Assembly (NCBI RefSeq): GCF_032164335.1
Contig: NZ_CP134152.1
Span: 4,526,001 to 4,590,000 of the forward strand
Length of the DNA: 64,000 bases
DNA from: Winslowiella toletana
Lineage (GTDB): Bacteria > Pseudomonadota > Gammaproteobacteria > Enterobacterales > Enterobacteriaceae
Reading direction: 5' to 3'
Under the pieces are notes generated by a model, which was given only the letters and a program-made list of their open reading frames with translations, ran no database searches and had not been told where the DNA came from. Below are positions 18,479 through 28,079 of the stretch, piece after piece (the stretch's first letter is position 1; each line of letters begins with the position of its first letter). A program made the translations under genes and the position numbers.

Positions 18479-19253
18479 AAGCGGTCTCGTAGAAATTGTA
18501 GCAGGAGGCGAGAAGTGTTCCGCTACGATCGTTCCTTTTGCAGATAGACAAAAATATTCTGCCGGGAAAACCATAATAAATTGGATCGGCTACCTGAATA
18601 TAGATATCGTCATCAGATGTACAGCTCAGTTTTTCTGCATCAAGAACGTCCTTTATGATAGCCAGTTTCTGTTGTGCAGTTTCTGGCGATGCGGGTTTAA
18701 AAGCAAAGACCTGACAGCTATTAATTTTCCCCAGCAGCCAGGTTTTTTTACTGATCAGCTCGCCGTCGCTTTTATTGACAGAGAAGCTCCATTTTAGTCC
18801 CGATACGAGCGCCAAAATAAACAGAATCACACCAAGATTTATAAAAAAAAACCGGCGTTTTGTTCGTGGTTTGCTTTCTACCAGGGGAGATGGGCTGTCC
18901 TGTGGTTGATGAGTCGATGCGTGTTTTTCAACCTCGCAATCCCCGGACAACATAAAACCAATTCTTGGTACTGTAACGATAATTTCTTCGCTACACCCCA
19001 TATTTCGAAACACTTGTCTCAGATCGGAAATATATTTATTCAGACTGTTATTTGAGCTTCTTAATCCATGTGCATCCCATACATGGCTAAGTATTTCATC
19101 TCTGCTTACGACTTCTCCTCGGTGCTCAAGTAAAAATGCCAGCAGGCGACTCATAGTAGCGGTTAATGTGATGCCGGATGCTTCATCTTGATCGAGCCAG
19201 AATAAACCATCAGTATTTCTGAATTTTACTTTGTTATTAATGATGTAGAACAC
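18459..19253 (-). CDS. ToxR/CadC/MarT-like membrane transcription factor
   Basis: The 264-residue protein has an N-terminal OmpR-type winged helix (about 15-105, with TATMSRLLAFLLEHRGEVVS and NSLNKYISDLRQVFR, ending VPRIGFML), a Ser/Pro/Lys linker, a single membrane helix near 133-152, and a C-terminal periplasmic domain containing several cysteines. Such one-component regulators read an envelope signal and bind promoters directly. The start codon is GTG at 19253 with GAGAG upstream. With its FidL-like partner it stands next to the fimbrial operon, which is its likely target; this is inference from context. Confidence 0.82.
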   Translation of the reverse strand: MFYIINNKVKFRNTDGLFWLDQDEASGITLTATMSRLLAFLLEHRGEVVSRDEILSHVWDAHGLRSSNNSLNKYISDLRQVFRNMGCSEEIIVTVPRIGFMLSGDCEVEKHASTHQPQDSPSPLVESKPRTKRRFFFINLGVILFILALVSGLKWSFSVNKSDGELISKKTWLLGKINSCQVFAFKPASPETAQQKLAIIKDVLDAEKLSCTSDDDIYIQVADPIYYGFPGRIFLSICKRNDRSGTLLASCYNFYETAYETKKE

Positions 19254-19811
19254 CGTAGCTCTCGTGTGCTGAATAGTCCTAAAAATTATAGCCCTTTTTT
19301 CCAGAGTTGAACATACGGTTTAGAGAGGAAGTTTTTGGTGTGTTTATCTTAATTACATTTATATAACCTTATAAATTAGAATAATCTTCCGAATTAATCA
19401 TTTTTACTTATACAAATGGCTGTTTTTTTTACCAGAGACTACTATGGCTCTCGCTTTCGCTGACCAGCAACGTGAGTATTGAGAAGGAGAAGTCATGCAT
19501 TGTTATTTTTCGATGATGTAATGAAAGAAAGATACCCAAGAAAATTCCCATATAAAGGTTGTGCCTATTGATGCCAGTGGTTAGTTAAGGTTGACCCTTT
19601 TAAATTTAAGGGATTAAAACTAACTTTTGCCCGGTTTTTTTTGCTTTAAATCAATGAAATATACAGTGGCCATGGCCTTTTTATCTGTTTATTTTTTTTA
19701 TTGTTGGGAGAAAGGGGCTGCTATTGCATAATTTCTCAATCGTTGACCAGAACGAAAAGAGTGCATCACCAGAGAAAGTTCTTTGTTCGGTATAAGAAAT
19801 GGATTTTTAAA
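19254..19811. other. AT-rich regulatory region between two divergent regulators
   Basis: This 558-base stretch separates the ToxR-like gene from the LuxR-type gene. It is markedly AT-rich with long T runs, of the kind H-NS often binds. Promoters for both regulators must lie here; TATAAC and TTATAAATTAGAATAAT patches near 19365-19385 are possible -10 elements. No ORF with a ribosome site was found. Confidence 0.4.
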
Positions 19812-20324
19812 ATGGAATGGAACTGCCGTAATAACAATATAAAAGTAGTGAACTCTATTTTTTCAGAGGATAATTTTTTCGTCTACGGTCTTTGTAGATT
19901 GTTAAGCATGGATTTTATTAACGCCTTTTTCACCGTGCTCGATTTCGACTGCCAACACATAGATCATGTTCTTATGTCCGTCTCTGACGGTAAAGAGAAA
20001 GTCGCCTTTGTATCCAATGACATTGACTTTTATAAGGCAGAGAAAATTGGCATACCCCATGTTTTAGACAAAAGAAGTAGTGTGCAGGACATTCTCGGTT
20101 TTTTTTTACTTAAGCGTGATTCTGGAATTTATCATACCAAGAAAAAACTGACACGACGTGAAAAAGAACTTTTGACGTTAATGTCAGATGGTGTGACGCA
20201 CCAGGAGATGACGACTAAGCTGGGAATTAATTATAAAACATTTTATACCCATCGCAGAAACCTGATGTTGAAATTAGGCTGTGATAATCGAATATTTCTG
20301 CAAAATTTATTTGTGCAGCGATAA
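19812..20324 (+). CDS. LuxR-type (GerE HTH) transcriptional regulator
   Basis: The 170-residue protein has about 105 residues of unrecognised, possibly pseudo-receiver sequence, then a clear LuxR C-terminal helix-turn-helix: LTRREKELLTLMSDGVTHQE followed by KTFYTHRRNLMLKLGC. No phosphorylatable Asp pattern could be assigned with confidence. The ATG at 19812 (MEWNCRNNN) is chosen; a longer frame from a TTG at 19701 lacks support. It lies 135 bases upstream of the pilin gene on the same strand, so it is a candidate fimbrial regulator. Its codon use is AT-rich compared with backbone genes, suggesting acquisition. Confidence 0.8.
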   Translation: MEWNCRNNNIKVVNSIFSEDNFFVYGLCRLLSMDFINAFFTVLDFDCQHIDHVLMSVSDGKEKVAFVSNDIDFYKAEKIGIPHVLDKRSSVQDILGFFLLKRDSGIYHTKKKLTRREKELLTLMSDGVTHQEMTTKLGINYKTFYTHRRNLMLKLGCDNRIFLQNLFVQR

Positions 20325-20396
20325 CCAAGCCCTCCGTCTGGATCGCTGAAAAAACACTTCACCAAAGTAAGTCAAATAAAAACGCTGTATCAATTG

Positions 20397-20411
20397 GAGT
20401 CATGCTGACTC
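20397..20411. promoter_or_regulatory. Palindrome upstream of the major pilin gene
   Basis: GAGTCATGCTGACTC is a perfect six-base dyad around TGC, about 50 bases before the pilin start. It could be an operator for one of the neighbouring regulators. Confidence 0.35.
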
Positions 20412-20459
20412 TGTATTTCTGTCACCAATGCAAATGAAATATCAATAAGGAAATTAAAC

Positions 20460-20996
20460 ATGAGTACATTAGCCAAACTGAGCGCACTTTCCGTATTACT
20501 GGCCGCTTTTGGTGCAAGCGCGGCACAGGGTGAAGGGGTTGTAAACTTTAAGGGTACCGTTGTTGATGCCCCGTGCGGTATTGAATCTGATTCTGCCGAT
20601 CAGTCCATCGATTTTGGTCAGATCTCAAAAGCCACACTGGCCGCAGGCGGTATTTCCCAGCAGAAAACTCTGGCTATCAAGCTTGTTGGCTGTGATGTCA
20701 GTAATGTCTCTAAAGGCGTACAGGTCACCTTCAACGGTAATACCATGTCTGCTCCAGGTGAAAATGGCACAACAGTACCGGTAGCAACCGAGCTGGCAAC
20801 CTCTGGCCCGACCAACACGGCGATTATTATTAACAATGGTACTGACCTGAGCTTCGGTAAGGCGACCAACGATATTCCGTTGGGTGACGGTCAAAATACT
20901 CTGCAGTTCAATACCTGGGTGAAACAGGCTACGGGCAAAACCGTTGCTGCGGGCGATTTTACCGCGGTAGCGAACTTTAACCTTAGCTACCAGTAA
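20460..20996 (+). CDS. Major fimbrial subunit (FimA/MrpA-type pilin)
   Basis: The 178-residue precursor has a signal peptide ending near GASAAQG. The mature pilin contains the fimbrial fold with a disulphide between Cys in VVDAPCGIE and LVGCDVS and the C-terminal chaperone-recognition strand AVANFNLSYQ with penultimate Tyr. It is exported to the periplasm, held by the chaperone and polymerised through the usher. AAGGAAA precedes the ATG. Being first in the operon with the best ribosome site, it is probably the main shaft subunit. Confidence 0.92.
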   Translation: MSTLAKLSALSVLLAAFGASAAQGEGVVNFKGTVVDAPCGIESDSADQSIDFGQISKATLAAGGISQQKTLAIKLVGCDVSNVSKGVQVTFNGNTMSAPGENGTTVPVATELATSGPTNTAIIINNGTDLSFGKATNDIPLGDGQNTLQFNTWVKQATGKTVAAGDFTAVANFNLSYQ

Positions 20997-21070
20997 ATAC
21001 AGGTGAGGAGCAGGGGAGGATTCCCTGCTCCTGATAAAGATCAAATCAGGGAAGTCTGGTTATTTTAACG

Positions 21071-23575
21071 ATGTCTGCGATCACAATGAAAAATAATTTA
21101 TTTGCCGTCATTAAAATGACTACAGCTGTGATCTGTCTGAGTTTTTGTAAATACTCGCTGGCAGTCGAATTTAATACAGACGTTATTGATTCCAGCGATC
21201 GGAATAATATCGATTTTACCCGTTTTTCACAGGCCGGGTATATCATGCCCGGGCAGTATCAGCTTCAGCTCGTCGTTAATGGACAGAACGTCTCGGTCAG
21301 TGAACTATCCGTCTCTTTTATTGATGTACCTGATAGCAAGGGCCAGCTGGTATCGCGGGCCTGTCTGACCCCCGAAATGGTGGCGAAAATCGGCCTTACT
21401 GAGGCATCGCTCGCCAGGGTGACGTGGTGGAATAACCACAGCTGTGCTGATTTGGGGCCATTATCTGGCAGCACTATTCAGGCGGACCTTGCCGCAGGTG
21501 AACTGAATATTACTCTGCCTAAGGCGCTGCTGGAATATTCAGACGCTTCATGGCTGCCGCCCTCCCGTTGGGAAAATGGTATTCCAGGCCTGCTATTTGA
21601 TTACAACCTGAATGGGCTCGTGACGCGTCCAAATGAAGGCGATCAGAGCCAATCCCTGAGTTATAACGGTACCGTCGGCGCCAACTTTGATGCCTGGCGG
21701 CTCAGAGGGGATTATCAGGGCAGCATTAACCGTACGCAAGGAAGTGCGAACGGCACCCAAAGCCAGTCTGACTGGACGCGTTTCTATTTGTTCCGTGCGT
21801 TGCCACGGCTACAGTCAAAGCTGACGCTGGGTGAAAACTATATTAACTCTGACATTTTCAATGGCTGGGCATATACCGGCGCCTCTCTGGAAAGTGACGA
21901 TCGTATGCTGCCGCCCCGACTGCGCGGTTACGCCCCACAAATTACCGGCATAGCGGAAACCAATGCCAGAGTCATAGTAAAACAGCAGGAGCGCGTGCTG
22001 TACGACTCTACCGTCCCTGCCGGACCTTTCAGCATCCAGGACCTGGACAGCTCTATTCGCGGGCGACTGGACGTAGAGGTGATTGAGAGTAACGGACAAA
22101 AAAAGACGTTTGTCGTCAATACGGCTTACGTACCTTATCTGACGCGTCCGGGACAATTGCGTTATAAACTGGTTGGTGGACGCTCTCGCTATTTAGGGCA
22201 TGAGACGGAAGGCCCCGCTTTCACCGGTAGTGAGTTGTCATGGGGCGTTAACAATAACTGGTCGCTGTACGGCGGCGGAATTTTTTCCGGTTCCTATAAT
22301 GCTCTGGCAATAGGTATTGGTCGCGATTTATATGAGTGGGGTGCACTGTCGAGCGACGTGACCCAATCCGTCGCGCGTTTTGATGGTAAAGAAACACTGA
22401 TGGGTAAGTCCTGGCGCTTAAGCTATTCGAAACGCTTTGATGACGCGAATACGGATATCACCTTTGCCGGATATCGCTTCTCCGAACGCGATTATATGAC
22501 GATGCAAGGTTATCTCGATACCCGCTATCGGAATAATATCGCCGGACATGACAAGGAACTTTATACGGTTTCACTGAATAAATATTTTTCCGAACAGCGA
22601 ATGTCGGTAAATGTTCAGTACAGTCATCAGACATACTGGGATCTGGGTACGTCGAATTATTACACTCTATCTTTTAACCAGTATCTCGATATTCTGGGAT
22701 TCAAAAATCTCTCTGTCGGCCTGACGGTATCGCGAACAAAATATCTTGACCGCGATGATAATGCCGGATTCCTGCGTATTTCTGTACCGCTGGGCACGGG
22801 TATGCTCAGTTATAACGGCAGTAAGAACGACAGCCGTTACTCGCAGACGATAGGATATAGCGACACTCTAAATAACGGCATGGACAGTTATAACATTAAC
22901 GCCGGGTTAAACCACGGTGATAATACCAGTGGCGGAACATTTAATGGCTATTACAGCCGCCATAGTTCACTGGCCGATGTATCAGCCTCTTTTGCCACGG
23001 TACAAAATAATTATAGTTCGCTAGGGTTAAGCGCTTCCGGTGGAGCGACAATAACGGCGAAGGGAGCGGCTTTACATGCCGGTGGTCTGAATGGCGGTAC
23101 ACGAATGCTGGTATCAACTGATGGCATCGCCGGCGTACCCGTGGATGGTGGGCGAGTGTTCACTAACCGCTGGGGAACGGGTGTGGTGACGGATATCAGC
23201 AGCTATTACCGTAACACAGTATCTGTTGATGTCAGCAAGTTGCCAGAGGATATCGAAGCCCCGCAATCGGTAGTTGAGTCCGCTCTTACGGAAGGTGCCA
23301 TCGGCTACCGCAAATTTGAAGTTCTGAAAGGTGCGCGTCTGTTTGCCGTACTGCGTACCGCAGAAAATAATCATCCTCCTTTTGGTGCCGCCGTACTCAA
23401 TGCCAAAGGTCGGGAATTAGGTATGGTTGGCGACGATGGCCTCGTTTGGATCAGCGGCGTTAATCCAGGTGAAACCCTGAGTGTCAGTTGGAACGGAAAG
23501 GTGCAGTGTCTCACCGATCTTCCTGACAACCTGCAGCCTGACCAGCAATTATTATTACCGTGTCGTGCAAATTAA
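21071..23575 (+). CDS. Outer-membrane fimbrial usher (FimD/PapC family)
   Basis: The 834-residue usher forms a 24-strand pore through which pilins are assembled. After a signal peptide ending near SLAVEF come the N-terminal chaperone-binding domain (EFNTDVIDSSDRNNIDFTRF), the barrel (GAISRD-like blocks such as GLLFDYNLNG), the plug region, and two C-terminal domains ending in PDQQLLLPCRAN with the usual late cysteine pair. Two starts are possible, ATG at 21071 or 21086; neither has a strong ribosome site. It follows the pilin by 74 bases and its 3' end is close to the chaperone start. Confidence 0.94.
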   Translation: MSAITMKNNLFAVIKMTTAVICLSFCKYSLAVEFNTDVIDSSDRNNIDFTRFSQAGYIMPGQYQLQLVVNGQNVSVSELSVSFIDVPDSKGQLVSRACLTPEMVAKIGLTEASLARVTWWNNHSCADLGPLSGSTIQADLAAGELNITLPKALLEYSDASWLPPSRWENGIPGLLFDYNLNGLVTRPNEGDQSQSLSYNGTVGANFDAWRLRGDYQGSINRTQGSANGTQSQSDWTRFYLFRALPRLQSKLTLGENYINSDIFNGWAYTGASLESDDRMLPPRLRGYAPQITGIAETNARVIVKQQERVLYDSTVPAGPFSIQDLDSSIRGRLDVEVIESNGQKKTFVVNTAYVPYLTRPGQLRYKLVGGRSRYLGHETEGPAFTGSELSWGVNNNWSLYGGGIFSGSYNALAIGIGRDLYEWGALSSDVTQSVARFDGKETLMGKSWRLSYSKRFDDANTDITFAGYRFSERDYMTMQGYLDTRYRNNIAGHDKELYTVSLNKYFSEQRMSVNVQYSHQTYWDLGTSNYYTLSFNQYLDILGFKNLSVGLTVSRTKYLDRDDNAGFLRISVPLGTGMLSYNGSKNDSRYSQTIGYSDTLNNGMDSYNINAGLNHGDNTSGGTFNGYYSRHSSLADVSASFATVQNNYSSLGLSASGGATITAKGAALHAGGLNGGTRMLVSTDGIAGVPVDGGRVFTNRWGTGVVTDISSYYRNTVSVDVSKLPEDIEAPQSVVESALTEGAIGYRKFEVLKGARLFAVLRTAENNHPPFGAAVLNAKGRELGMVGDDGLVWISGVNPGETLSVSWNGKVQCLTDLPDNLQPDQQLLLPCRAN

Positions 23576-23628
23576 TAAATTATGTCGTCGGCAATCAGTC
23601 GGCGGGCAGAAAAGAACTGGAGAAAAAA

Positions 23629-24348
23629 ATGTTTAAATTAAGGACGATAGTGTTGATTGTCGGTGTTTTTACGATATCAACAGGCTATGCCGCTATTTCA
23701 ATGGATCGCACCCGAATTATTTATAATGGGGATGAAAAATCCATGGCGTTGAATATTGCCAATGAAAATAATCAATTGCCCTACCTGGCCCAGGTTTGGC
23801 TGGATAATGACAAGCAAGAAAAGCTCACCACCGGCCCGTTAGTGGTCACACCTCCGGTCCAGCGTCTGGAAGCCGGAACGAAAAGCCAGCTCAGGCTGAT
23901 GTCTACCCCCGGAATCAATCAGCTGCCCCAGGATCGTGAAAGCTTGTTCTATTTTAACCTGCGTGAAATTCCTCCAAAGAGTGATAAAGCGAATGTTCTG
24001 CAGATAGCGCTGCAGACTCAGGTCAAACTCTTTTATCGTCCGGCGGCGATCAAAGCCGAACCTAATAAAGTTTGGCAGGATCAGTTGGTGCTGCATCCCG
24101 AAGCGGGTGGCTATCGTATTACTAACCCAACGCCGTATTACATCACCATTATTGGCTTCGGTGCTTCCCGCCAGGATGCTGAGAAAGGGAAATTTGAAGC
24201 GGTAATGGTAGCGCCAAAATCAGAGTTGCAGGTGAAAGCTCCCCAGACCGGAACGCCGTGGCTCACGTTCATTAACGACTACGGTGGGCGACCAACGCTG
24301 CCTTTCCGCTGTGAGGGTAGCCAGTGTACTGCTACAGACAAGGGCTGA
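23629..24348 (+). CDS. Periplasmic fimbrial chaperone (PapD family)
   Basis: The 239-residue protein has a signal peptide ending near GYAAIS and two Ig-like domains. MDRTRIIYNGDEKSMALNI carries the conserved Arg of the G1-strand cleft, QSRLRLMSTPGINQLPQDRE-type sequence the family linker, and ESLFYFNLREIPP the usual FYxNxREIPP motif of short-loop (FGS) chaperones. CTGGAGAA precedes the ATG at 23629; a frame opening at 23560 inside the usher is less likely. It delivers pilins to the usher just upstream. Confidence 0.93.
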   Translation: MFKLRTIVLIVGVFTISTGYAAISMDRTRIIYNGDEKSMALNIANENNQLPYLAQVWLDNDKQEKLTTGPLVVTPPVQRLEAGTKSQLRLMSTPGINQLPQDRESLFYFNLREIPPKSDKANVLQIALQTQVKLFYRPAAIKAEPNKVWQDQLVLHPEAGGYRITNPTPYYITIIGFGASRQDAEKGKFEAVMVAPKSELQVKAPQTGTPWLTFINDYGGRPTLPFRCEGSQCTATDKG

Positions 24349-24350
24349 CG

Positions 24351-24887
24351 ATGATCAGGCTCCTTGTCTGCCTGATGATGTTATGCCTGCTTGGCCTCTG
24401 TGGGCGAGCCGGAGCCGATGTGGTCTTTACCGGAAATCTGCTGGATCGTCCTTGCCAGCTGGATCCGGCATCGGCGGGACAAGATGTGACTTTTTCCGAA
24501 AGCGCACTGCCACAATTTCACAACGCGCCCGGCAGAAGCAACAACAAAAACTTCGCGATCAAATTGCTTAACTGTCGGGCGGAGTCACTTGGGAAGATTG
24601 TCAAAGTTGTCTTCTCAGGCGAGGCAGAACAACGCGTGCCGGGGGCACTTAAAGTCTCAGGAGTCAATTCTGGCAAGTTAGCGGTTCAAATTATCGATAC
24701 GGACGGTAAGACGCCACTGGCTCTGGGAGACGCCCACCACGCCGGCAATGGAGAGGTGATTGCCTCCGAGATCGTTACGCTCAACTTTAGCGCCTATGTA
24801 CAGGCCACGCCTGAAGCTCTGGCTGACAAAAGCGTGCAGCCAGGTGATTACAGCGCGATCGCTACTTTTGAAATTAACTATCAGTAA
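24351..24887 (+). CDS. Minor fimbrial subunit
   Basis: The 178-residue precursor has a hydrophobic signal peptide (MIRLLVCLMMLCLLGLCG) and a pilin fold with cysteines in LLDRPCQLD and LLNCRAES, ending ATFEINYQ, a donor-strand motif with penultimate Tyr. It starts two bases after the chaperone stop, with AAGGG as ribosome site, so translation is probably coupled. It is likely an adaptor or minor shaft subunit. Confidence 0.87.
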   Translation: MIRLLVCLMMLCLLGLCGRAGADVVFTGNLLDRPCQLDPASAGQDVTFSESALPQFHNAPGRSNNKNFAIKLLNCRAESLGKIVKVVFSGEAEQRVPGALKVSGVNSGKLAVQIIDTDGKTPLALGDAHHAGNGEVIASEIVTLNFSAYVQATPEALADKSVQPGDYSAIATFEINYQ

Positions 24888-24912
24888 TGTCAAACAGATA
24901 AAGGAATAAGAA

Positions 24913-25437
24913 ATGCTGCGTTTTAAAATAAAAATTGGCACGCTACTGGCTGCCTGCATTCTGCCGCTGACCGCCCAGGCGGATACCAGTATGGTTTTCA
25001 CCGGTAATCTTGTCGTTCCACTGTGTACCGTGAACAACAACACTCAGGTGACGGTGCCGTTCGGCGACGTGGAGATCCAGACGCTGACCGCGGTAAACAC
25101 CCCTTACGACCTGCAAGAGATAACGATCCCCGTCAACTGCCCCTACACTCTCGGTGCGCCGAGGCTGACAGTGACTTCATCGACGGTCCACGATGCGGCC
25201 CAGGGCGTACTACAGACCTCGAAATATAGCGAAGGGTTGGTTGTCTATTTACGTCAGAAAAATGGCACTACTGCCCTGCCGCTGGGGACAGAAACCGATG
25301 TTACCTCATCCGTTACCGGTAGTGGCACCGCCCGGACCCTGGCCCTGACGGCCGGTATCGGACGCATTAAAGATCTTGATGCGCTGACGCCTGGAGAGTT
25401 TACCGCCAGCTCAACACTACAGGTACGCTATCAGTAA
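24913..25437 (+). CDS. Minor fimbrial subunit
   Basis: The 174-residue precursor has a signal peptide ending near TAQADTS and a pilin fold with cysteines in VVPLCTVN and PVNCPYT and the terminal strand TLQVRYQ. AAGGAATAAG precedes the ATG. It lies 25 bases after the previous subunit in the same operon and probably forms part of the tip or adaptor. Confidence 0.87.
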   Translation: MLRFKIKIGTLLAACILPLTAQADTSMVFTGNLVVPLCTVNNNTQVTVPFGDVEIQTLTAVNTPYDLQEITIPVNCPYTLGAPRLTVTSSTVHDAAQGVLQTSKYSEGLVVYLRQKNGTTALPLGTETDVTSSVTGSGTARTLALTAGIGRIKDLDALTPGEFTASSTLQVRYQ

Positions 25438-25609
25438 TATCCGGCCAGAAGAGCAATAAAGGATGGCCAGCACCATTGTAAAGCTGCATTGATCCGGACT
25501 CAGGCAGCTTCCGCTGAGCTGGCCTGACAATATGAACAGGCGAAGACCTTTTCAGATGCATAGCAACGTTAAAACAGCACAGACGGATCTACTAAGAGGC
25601 GTAAAAATT

Positions 25610-26149
25610 ATGTCGCTAAAATTAATGAAAATAACAGCAGTAATTTCTTACTCGATGCTGTTTCTGTCTGGCAGAACACTTGCAGAAGATATCCCTATCA
25701 GTATTACAGGAGAGGTCTATATTCCTGCCTGTCAGGTTAATGGCGGAGAAACGATCGAAGTAAAGTTTGGAGATATATCCGTAACGGACGTGGCCAACCC
25801 AAAAAATTATCAAAAAATTAGTGTGCCAATTACTTGTGATTATCCTCAGGGAACAGCTTACGTGAAGGTGACAGGGACTCAACTGGGCGCGAATACAAAC
25901 GTACTGGCAACGAATGTCAGCAATTTTGGCATTGCTCTTTATCAGGGAGAGGGAACGTCCACTAAATTAACCCTTGGAGGGGGGACAATCTATGGGTCAG
26001 TATCCATTGGTTATCCAATCACTAATGGGCTTTCAGGAAAAGAATCAGGCGTTTTCGTTTTCACAGCAGTGCCATTTAAAAATGGTACCGGTCAGTTGGA
26101 GACAAAGGCATTTTCGGCCTCTGCAAGTATGAGCATAAGTTACTTTTAG
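25610..26149 (+). CDS. Minor fimbrial subunit
   Basis: The 179-residue precursor has a signal peptide ending near RTLAED and a pilin-like domain with cysteines in IPACQVN and ITCDYPQ. It ends SMSISYF, the usual alternating strand with an aromatic penultimate residue. AAGAGG precedes the ATG at 25610; a longer frame starting at 25532 is not favoured. The gene is visibly more AT-rich than the first two minor subunits, suggesting separate ancestry within the operon. Confidence 0.83.
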   Translation: MSLKLMKITAVISYSMLFLSGRTLAEDIPISITGEVYIPACQVNGGETIEVKFGDISVTDVANPKNYQKISVPITCDYPQGTAYVKVTGTQLGANTNVLATNVSNFGIALYQGEGTSTKLTLGGGTIYGSVSIGYPITNGLSGKESGVFVFTAVPFKNGTGQLETKAFSASASMSISYF

Positions 26150-26345
26150 TTATAACCGCCACAGGCGTCTCAGCACGTCACGATTGTAAATGCCAGGCCA
26201 GATTTGTGTGAAGAAAATTATGAATCATTGCGGATATATCTCAATGCGTTCGAGAAATAGCAGTTACGCACTAAAAATACAGCATCAGCAATGCTGATTT
26301 TTTAATGTGTAACTCTGAAAATAATATTTAAAAGGAGTTGAAAAG

Positions 26346-27395
26346 GTGAATGTAGTTAATTACTTTTTATCTTTTATTTTTCTTTGCTGTAGTATACCTG
26401 CCTTTGCCTATGACCCTTGCCGTGATTTGCAAATATTGTGGCAAATGGATGATAACTCACAGGCAATCCCTCCAATAACCGTCAGTAATGGTAGTACAGC
26501 GGATTACTTTGATATCACTTTACCCGGGTTACCGTCCACCGCACCAGGAAGCGTATCATGGATTCAACGTTATAATGTTCCCTTTGGCACGAATAATATT
26601 GCAAGTGGAAACGGCAGCAAGAACCTGGCGACATGGATAGCATTACCCGCTGGAGGGGGCGATATCTCTCTGGGTGACGGATTGACGGGCCGTATAGAAA
26701 TTATTTCCGGAAACTATCTTGTGCGCGGAATATATTCAGGTTTTCAGACCTATTCTGGTCCGTACAAATTTCCTAATTGGGTGGGAAATTTTCCGAGCAG
26801 TCTTAATGTCGGATCCCGTTATCCGCTGGTCGAAAACTCTTTTACTGAGACAAAACTGCGCGTTTATATCACCAAAGGGAGCGCTTTTTCCGGCACATAC
26901 AACGTGAGAATTCCAATAAAGATCGGAGCTGAAGAGTGGTATAAGGGAGAAAAATACTGTTCTGGTGGGGGTGGGGTTGAGCTGGCAGTGGCATCTATGC
27001 AAAATCGATTTGCTCCAGTGCAGGTTAATGTGATGGCCAGCTGTTCTTTGACCGGAGGCAGTAATATTGCCATTAATCATGGAAAAATAACTACCGCACA
27101 GGCTCGTAGCGGACACTCTTCAAGTACTAATTTTGGGATTAATTGCGGGAGCCCGTCTAACGTGCAGTTAACCTTTGAGGGGGTTCAGCCTGTCTCCGGA
27201 GAGGCCAGAAATGTGACGAAGTGTGGTAATAATGGAAAATGTACATTGACGGTTGATGATAATGCCAGTTTTGTTGGTGTTGTCGATGGCAGTAAAAATT
27301 TTAAGATAAGCTCCGTCTATCAGACCGTTGGATCCAGCACCCCTGACTCAGGCGCTTTCTCGGGTAATGCAATATTGAGAGTTCTGATGCAATAA
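26346..27395 (+). CDS. Two-domain fimbrial tip adhesin
   Basis: The 349-residue protein starts with GTG at 26346 behind a clear AAGGAG and has a signal peptide ending near IPAFAYDP. The N-terminal half, about 20-225, is a receptor-binding-type domain with cysteines at CRDLQ and KYCSGGGG. A pilin domain follows from about VMASCSLTGGSNIAINHGKI to the end (AILRVLMQ). This resembles MrpH/PmfE-like adhesins that cap chaperone-usher fimbriae and choose the host surface. The ligand is unknown. It is the last gene, and a GC-rich hairpin (27404-27456) separates it from lexA on the other strand. Confidence 0.8.
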   Translation: MNVVNYFLSFIFLCCSIPAFAYDPCRDLQILWQMDDNSQAIPPITVSNGSTADYFDITLPGLPSTAPGSVSWIQRYNVPFGTNNIASGNGSKNLATWIALPAGGGDISLGDGLTGRIEIISGNYLVRGIYSGFQTYSGPYKFPNWVGNFPSSLNVGSRYPLVENSFTETKLRVYITKGSAFSGTYNVRIPIKIGAEEWYKGEKYCSGGGGVELAVASMQNRFAPVQVNVMASCSLTGGSNIAINHGKITTAQARSGHSSSTNFGINCGSPSNVQLTFEGVQPVSGEARNVTKCGNNGKCTLTVDDNASFVGVVDGSKNFKISSVYQTVGSSTPDSGAFSGNAILRVLMQ

Positions 27396-27403
27396 AATAG
27401 ACA

Positions 27404-27456
27404 ATGTAAGTCACGGCGCGTGCCTGCGGAGGATAACAGCACGCGCTAAAGGAAGT
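27404..27456. terminator. Hairpin between adhesin and lexA
   Basis: GCGCGTGC and GCACGCGC enclose a 15-base loop between two convergent genes. It lacks a clear U run, so termination is uncertain. Confidence 0.4.
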
Positions 27457-27462
27457 AGAAGG

Positions 27463-28071
27463 TTACAGCCAGTTGCCGTTGCGAATCACACCGACCGCCA
27501 GACCTTCAATCGTCAGGGTTTGCTGACGAAGATCGACCACAATTGGCTGAAAATCACTGTTTTCAGGCAGTAACTGAACCACATTACCTTGTTTCTTCAG
27601 TCGTTTGACGGTGACTTCATCGTCAATACGCGCTACGACAACCTGTCCATTACGCACGTCCTGAGTCTTATGCACTGCCAGCAGATCGCCATCCATAATA
27701 CCGATGTCTTTCATCGACATGCCGCTGACGCGCAACAAGAAGTCTGCATTAGGTTTAAACAGATTGGCGTCGACCTGAAAATGGCCTTCAATATGCTGTT
27801 CTGCCAGCAATGGTTCACCCGCTGCGACGCGACCGATCAGCGGCAGGCCGCTCTCATCTTCCATCATCAGACGAATGCCGCGCGAAGCGCCGGAAACGAT
27901 CTCAATCACACCCTTACGCGCCAGGGCTTTCAGATGCTCTTCCGCGGCGTTGGGGGAACGGAAACCTAATTGCGAGGCAATTTCGGCGCGTGTAGGAGGC
28001 ATACCCGTCTGATTAATATGGTCACGAATCAGATCATAGACCTGCTGCTGCCTTGCCGTTAATGCTTTCAT
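27463..28071 (-). CDS. lexA: SOS repressor LexA
   Basis: The 202 residues equal E. coli LexA. The N-terminal winged helix includes [20 protein letters not shown]. The cleavage site is VAAGEP (Ala84-Gly85), and the catalytic Ser and Lys lie in [11 protein letters not shown] and AVHKTQ. RecA filaments trigger self-cleavage and derepress SOS genes. Two LexA boxes lie just upstream, so the gene is autoregulated. In E. coli dinF follows lexA; here the fimbrial block does. Confidence 0.98.
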   Translation of the reverse strand: MKALTARQQQVYDLIRDHINQTGMPPTRAEIASQLGFRSPNAAEEHLKALARKGVIEIVSGASRGIRLMMEDESGLPLIGRVAAGEPLLAEQHIEGHFQVDANLFKPNADFLLRVSGMSMKDIGIMDGDLLAVHKTQDVRNGQVVVARIDDEVTVKRLKKQGNVVQLLPENSDFQPIVVDLRQQTLTIEGLAVGVIRNGNWL

Positions 28072-28079
28072 TCCGCCCC

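Noticed and set aside
20325-20459. Invertible fimbrial promoter
   Set aside because: Only a 15-base palindrome is seen; there are no longer flanking inverted repeats and no recombinase gene in the window.
17677-27462. Prophage or integrative element around the fimbrial block
   Set aside because: No integrase, attachment repeat, tRNA edge or phage gene was seen at either border.
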